Positions 23,247-26,208 of a DNA stretch of 26,208 bases are shown here, in pieces; the first letter of the stretch is position 1, and each line of letters begins with the position of its first letter. The DNA lies in the NCBI GenBank assembly GCA_905216195.1, contig CAJMSX010000050.1, positions 1-26,208 on the forward strand. The letters are read 5' to 3'. The position numbers and the translations under genes are program-made. The notes beneath the pieces were generated by a model. The model had not been told where the DNA came from and ran no database searches. It was given only the letters and a program-made list of their open reading frames with translations. Source of the stretch: an uncultured bacterium (GTDB taxonomy: Bacteria; Bacteroidota; Bacteroidia; Bacteroidales; Marinifilaceae).

Positions 23247-24782
23247 TCAAAGCAAGACCTCTATATCTTCTATTTCATAAAGGGAGGGAAAAATATGTCC
23301 GTTGATACCGAGAAAAGGAGTGCCGGGTAAATGAATTTGGCGGCAGTACTCCCGGTGTCGGAGTAAAATATCTTCGGCCTGGGGAAGGATGGGGGTGATG
23401 GCGGAAATTTTTCCGGTTTCATACCATTCCGCCATACTTTTCGACAAACGTTTCCAACCGGCCTTCAATTGAATGGAAATAAATTTTTTTGCGATATACT
23501 CAGACTGTTTATCCCCGGAATTTACCGAGAAAACCAAATATATTTTATACCCTTTCAACCGGTGTAAGGAGTGGTGTATTCTGGCACATTGCGGACAAGC
23601 CGGATTGAAAACTACGGTTAAGTAATTTTCCGAATTCAAACCGTTGGAGAGAGGGGAATAAGTCAGACAATCGGCTAGGGCGGGGCTCTTTTTTAACAAC
23701 TGGCCGAAAAGTCCTTTTTCCGTTAAAAGCCGTTCGTTTTTTTCTTCCAGTTGGTGGAGCCGTTTCCGGTCCGATACCCATTTCCGGTAACCGATGTTAC
23801 CCAGGAGGATAATGCCGAATAAGGCACTCCAGGAAAGAAAGTCCGGAAGTGTTATGGAGGAGAAGGAAAAAGAAGTTCCGGTATATTCGATGGATAATTC
23901 GGTTAGGATCAGGAGATCGATTCCCATGCAGAGGGAACACCATTTACGTTGCCTGGCCTGCCCGATCAGCGAAAACAGCAAGAAAGGCAGAGCAAGCAGG
24001 GAGCAAAGTGTCCAAAGGGTTTGGGGAGAAGCAGCCCCTAAATTTCCCCAAAGTAAAGTGGACAGGAAATAAGAAAAAGCCATTTCTCCCCGGGAGATTT
24101 CACCGGCGATGTTAGCAGCTTTCGGGTGTAATATCGTCTTACCATCTCCCCTCTTGCCGAAACGGCAAAATTTGTCCCGGAAGGGAGAATCGAAAAGAGT
24201 TTTATGGATAATTACTCCGGAAAGGATGAGTCCGGCTATTTTTATACCGCTTAATATATCGGTGGTCAGCGGATGCGGACCTTTCTCCAGCCAGACCGTT
24301 CCCAGTAGTACCAAGATGAAAATACCAGTCCATAAAGTTAAATGCCGGTTGAAGCCATCCCGGATTTGCCCGATGAAAAATTCTAGGCCCTTTTCGCGGT
24401 AAGAGCTTTCTTGTTTTTCAGCCGTTAAAACGATACCTTTCCATTTCCTGAAAAATCTTTCAAGTGAAAAGGAATGGTAGCCCGAACCGGGCAAGTACAT
24501 CCGAACTTTTTTCTCATCGATGCGTTCCACCAGCCCGAAGGGCGTTTTCGTCGTGTTCAGGACTACGACATAAGGGGTTTTTACCTCTTTTAATTGCTCC
24601 GGTGTCAATTCAACTACGACATGAGGAATATGGAATTCGTCTAATACGTCGCTCAGGCAGCGGATACTGTTTTTCAGCGGATGAAGTTCCACTTTCTTTC
24701 GGAGAGTATGTTTGCTGATTTTTATATCGATACATTTCAAGTACCGCTGTAAGAGTTCGGAAATAGTAACTTGAGGTAACAT
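23247..24782 (-). CDS. C39-like / VKOR / thioredoxin-like fusion membrane protein
   Basis: This is a 511-residue inner-membrane protein with three parts. Residues about 1-120 resemble a peptidase C39-like domain but lack a clear catalytic cysteine and histidine (VVVLNTTKTPFGLVERI is the degenerate core). Residues about 145-335 form a vitamin K epoxide reductase (VKOR) fold with several helices and the active pair C282-S-L-C285. Residues about 385-511 form a thioredoxin-like domain with C396-P-Q-C399 and a cis-proline near P489 (GTPF). Such fusions make disulfides in exported peptides or proteins. The loop of the VKOR domain has C206, but the position where a second cysteine is expected reads D213-G214. 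No precursor peptide or exporter gene is adjacent. Confidence 0.82.
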   Translation of the reverse strand: MLPQVTISELLQRYLKCIDIKISKHTLRKKVELHPLKNSIRCLSDVLDEFHIPHVVVELTPEQLKEVKTPYVVVLNTTKTPFGLVERIDEKKVRMYLPGSGYHSFSLERFFRKWKGIVLTAEKQESSYREKGLEFFIGQIRDGFNRHLTLWTGIFILVLLGTVWLEKGPHPLTTDILSGIKIAGLILSGVIIHKTLFDSPFRDKFCRFGKRGDGKTILHPKAANIAGEISRGEMAFSYFLSTLLWGNLGAASPQTLWTLCSLLALPFLLFSLIGQARQRKWCSLCMGIDLLILTELSIEYTGTSFSFSSITLPDFLSWSALFGIILLGNIGYRKWVSDRKRLHQLEEKNERLLTEKGLFGQLLKKSPALADCLTYSPLSNGLNSENYLTVVFNPACPQCARIHHSLHRLKGYKIYLVFSVNSGDKQSEYIAKKFISIQLKAGWKRLSKSMAEWYETGKISAITPILPQAEDILLRHREYCRQIHLPGTPFLGINGHIFPSLYEIEDIEVLL

Positions 24783-24803
24783 TATTATATAAATTAATAT
24801 ACA

Positions 24804-24832
24804 ATAATACTATGTAATTATGTTTTTGTCAA
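24804..24832 (-). promoter_or_regulatory. Possible promoter of the VKOR-fusion gene
   Basis: On the minus strand TTGACA (24832-24827) is followed after 17 bases by TATTAT (24809-24804), continuing as TATTATTG, one mismatch from TAnnTTTG. The spacing is ideal for a sigma-70-like promoter, but Bacteroidetes use a different consensus and the leader would be very short (about 15 bases). Confidence 0.35.
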
Positions 24833-25053
24833 TTATTTTATTCTTTTTTTAGAATAATTCCTTCCTTCCAGAACCGATCAGATTTCATATTCGTTTTTTT
24901 CTTTGTAAATATTTGGTACTAAGCAAAATAAAGGAAGCTTCGGAGTCCAGAGCCCCGTGCAGACTCCTTCTGGAACCGGCGCATAAAGGAAAGATATTCC
25001 GGAAACAGGCCGGAAAAATCGAAATTTGCGGGGGAGAAGAATACTCATGAAAA

Positions 25054-25116
25054 AGAATGCCCCCGGAAAGAAACGGTTCCGGGTAGCGGAAACCGGTTTC
25101 CCAGAGGGGGCATTCT
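25054..25116 (-). terminator. Long-stem terminator of the 2-oxoacid oxidoreductase operon
   Basis: AGAATGCCCCC (25054-25064) is a perfect complement of GGGGGCATTCT (25106-25116). The 41 bases between fold further, with CGGTTCCG near CGGAAACCG. Read on the minus strand, the stem ends in TCTTTTTC, a terminator-like tail, about 25 bases after the korC stop. Confidence 0.82.
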
Positions 25117-25141
25117 CTTCTCGTGTAAGGTGAGAAGGTAC

Positions 25142-25693
25142 TTATAATTGATTGATAACTTCAATATTATTCATTCCGGTCTGTACGGCTTCGATATTCA
25201 TCGGAATCAGATTATGGTGCCGGGCCGGGAGTGATTTTTGTAATCCTTTTTCGATATTTTCGAGTTTCACGATCGGTTTTACTTTCAGGAATCCGCCCAG
25301 GATAATCATATTGAAAATTTTGGGATTCCCTCCTTCGGCTGCCAGACGTGCTCCTTCGATGCTGTAAATATTGATGTCTTTCCGGGTGGGATGATGGGTA
25401 ATTCCGTTGGGATCATACACCAATGTTCCTCCCGGTTTTACCTGGGGCTCGAATTTATCCATCGATTGCTGATTGAGGATAATGGCGGTATCAAAACAAG
25501 TCAATACCGGCGAACTGATACGTTCGTCGCTGATAATGACGGTTACGTTTGCCGTTCCCCCCCGCATTTCCGGACCGTAGGAGGGCATCCAGGATACTTC
25601 CTGGTCTTGCATGATACCGGAATAGGCCAAAATTTTTCCCATAGAGAGAACCCCCTGGCCGCCGAATCCTGCTATAATGATTTCTTCTGTCAT
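25142..25693 (-). CDS. korC: 2-oxoacid:ferredoxin oxidoreductase, gamma subunit
   Basis: This 183-residue protein is the gamma subunit or domain of a 2-oxoacid:acceptor oxidoreductase, which oxidises a 2-oxoacid to acyl-CoA and CO2 and passes electrons to ferredoxin. The N-terminal IIIAGFGGQGVLSMGKILAYSG motif and the SYGPEMRGGTANVTVIIS motif are family hallmarks. The preceding gene is the beta subunit, separated by 97 bases that form a nested hairpin. The substrate could be 2-oxoglutarate (Kor) or branched-chain 2-oxoacids (Vor); the alpha subunit that would help to decide lies outside the window, so the symbol is tentative. A strong terminator follows. Confidence 0.88.
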   Translation of the reverse strand: MTEEIIIAGFGGQGVLSMGKILAYSGIMQDQEVSWMPSYGPEMRGGTANVTVIISDERISSPVLTCFDTAIILNQQSMDKFEPQVKPGGTLVYDPNGITHHPTRKDINIYSIEGARLAAEGGNPKIFNMIILGGFLKVKPIVKLENIEKGLQKSLPARHHNLIPMNIEAVQTGMNNIEVINQL

Positions 25694-25718
25694 AGTATGT
25701 AAGTTTATAAATATTAGG

Positions 25719-25789
25719 GAGTTTACAATTTTAATGGCATGCTCCCGGATTGGAAAAAATGATTTTTAAATCCGGAAAATTATAAACTC
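25719..25789 (-). repeat. Nested inverted repeat between the beta and gamma subunit genes
   Basis: GAGTTTACAATTTT (25719-25732) pairs with AAAATTATAAACTC (25776-25789) with one mismatch. Inside, CCGGATT (25745-25751) pairs perfectly with AATCCGG (25769-25775), and A-rich and T-rich runs close the loop. The structure fills the gap and overlaps neither coding region. It shares the TTATAAAC core with the hairpin before kamA. Confidence 0.6.
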
Positions 25790-25790
25790 G

Positions 25791-26208
25791 TTAAATGTCT
25801 TTCATATCCCCGAGCGGATATTTTTTGAACATATTTTCTCTCATCCATTCGTTGGCTTTTACCGGAGAAACTTTCCAGCCCGAGTTACAAGTGCTTACGA
25901 CTTCAACAAAAGACGTACCTTTTTGCAGGCGGGTGTTTTGAAAGGCCTTTTTCAGGGCGTTTTTGGTTTTCCGGATGGCTCCCGGCGTATCGGCGCTTTG
26001 ACGGGTAACATAACAAGTGCCGTCCAACTGGGCGATGAGTTCGGTGATTTTCAGGGGGAAGCCGTTTAGTTTGGCATCTCTTCCGTAAGGCGTGGTAGCC
26101 GTCACCTGACCCAGGAGGGTAGTCGGCGCCATTTGACCGCCCGTCATACCGTAGATCGCGTTGTTGATAAATATGACAACGATGTTTTCCCCCCGGTTAC
26201 AGGCATGC
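25791..26208 (-). CDS. korB: 2-oxoacid:ferredoxin oxidoreductase, beta subunit, 5' end missing
   Basis: This is the C-terminal 138 residues of the thiamine-diphosphate-binding beta subunit, roughly half of the usual 250-280. The frame is open to the right edge, beyond the internal ATG at 26147, so the gene starts outside the window. The segment VVIFINNAIYGMTGGQMAPT is the typical cofactor-binding NN.IYG(M/L)TGGQ motif, where the asparagine and backbone atoms bind the magnesium-diphosphate. The later CNSGWKVSP region is typical of Kor and Vor beta subunits. It is the upstream partner of the gamma subunit gene. Confidence 0.88.
   Translation of the reverse strand, partial: HACNRGENIVVIFINNAIYGMTGGQMAPTTLLGQVTATTPYGRDAKLNGFPLKITELIAQLDGTCYVTRQSADTPGAIRKTKNALKKAFQNTRLQKGTSFVEVVSTCNSGWKVSPVKANEWMRENMFKKYPLGDMKDI

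Larger units (their letters stand above)
24783..25141. other. Gene-free gap between the VKOR-fusion and korC genes
   Basis: The 359 bases fall into two parts. About 24783-24930 is very AT-rich and should hold the promoter of the VKOR fusion gene. About 24931-25020 is richer in GC and has short inverted repeats: GGAGTC (24942-24947) with GACTCC (24962-24967), and TTCCGG (24997-25002) with CCGGAA (25010-25015). The right end holds the terminator of the korC operon. A 56-codon minus-strand frame at 24878-25048 has no ribosome site and is not called as a gene. Confidence 0.5.

Noticed and set aside
24878..25048. 56-codon minus-strand frame upstream of the VKOR fusion, considered as a peptide precursor for disulfide formation
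   Set aside because: It has no ribosome site, starts directly after the korC terminator, has only two cysteines, no leader-like or double-glycine motif, and runs through unrelated inverted repeats.

Overview
The window looks like the chromosome of an anaerobic, butyrate-forming member of the Bacteroidales. The main reasons are a DUF3078 outer-membrane type protein, a DUF4268 protein, a bacterial GH3-family protein, TAnnTTTG-type promoter boxes, weak Shine-Dalgarno sequences and a complete lysine-to-butyrate gene set. Odoribacteraceae (Odoribacter or Butyricimonas) is my best guess, but it is inferred from gene content and not proven. No rRNA, tRNA, CRISPR array, insertion sequence or phage gene was seen.

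Layout. At 1-5745 there are unlinked housekeeping or accessory genes: a MATE exporter cut by the left edge (+), a GH3-family protein and RNase HII (both -), a DUF4268 protein and an EamA exporter (both +), and a secreted DUF3078 protein (-). At 6007-20552 there is one co-directional run of 15 genes: atoD, kal, kce, kdd, kamA, kamB, kamC, kamD, kamE, atoA, bcd, etfB, etfA, crt and hbd. It is closed by a strong terminator at 20692-20736. At 20922-23173 are a coiled-coil lipoprotein and a secreted alpha/beta hydrolase (+), each followed by terminator hairpins. At 23247-24782 (-) is a membrane protein fusing a C39-like domain, a VKOR domain and a thioredoxin-like domain. At 25142-26208 (-) are the gamma and the C-terminal part of the beta subunit of a 2-oxoacid:ferredoxin oxidoreductase; the beta gene is cut by the right edge.

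How the main cluster works. KamA (radical SAM/PLP) converts L-lysine to beta-lysine, and KamDE (B12/PLP) converts that to 3,5-diaminohexanoate. Kdd oxidises it with NAD(P), and Kce cleaves the keto acid with acetyl-CoA to acetoacetate and 3-aminobutyryl-CoA. Kal removes ammonia to give crotonyl-CoA. Bcd with EtfBA reduces this to butyryl-CoA, and AtoDA exchanges CoA with acetoacetate, releasing butyrate. Crt and Hbd can also feed acetoacetyl-CoA back to crotonyl-CoA. KamB and KamC are predicted to be an ATP-dependent reactivase for the B12 aminomutase. Catalytic residues of KamA and KamE fall at exactly the numbers known for the clostridial enzymes. No thiolase, lysine permease or transcriptional regulator is present.

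The pathway is known, and from memory a very similar gene order exists in Porphyromonas gingivalis. The least understood parts are the KamB/KamC pair, the intercistronic hairpins (kdd-kamA and korB-korC), and the VKOR fusion that lacks one loop cysteine.
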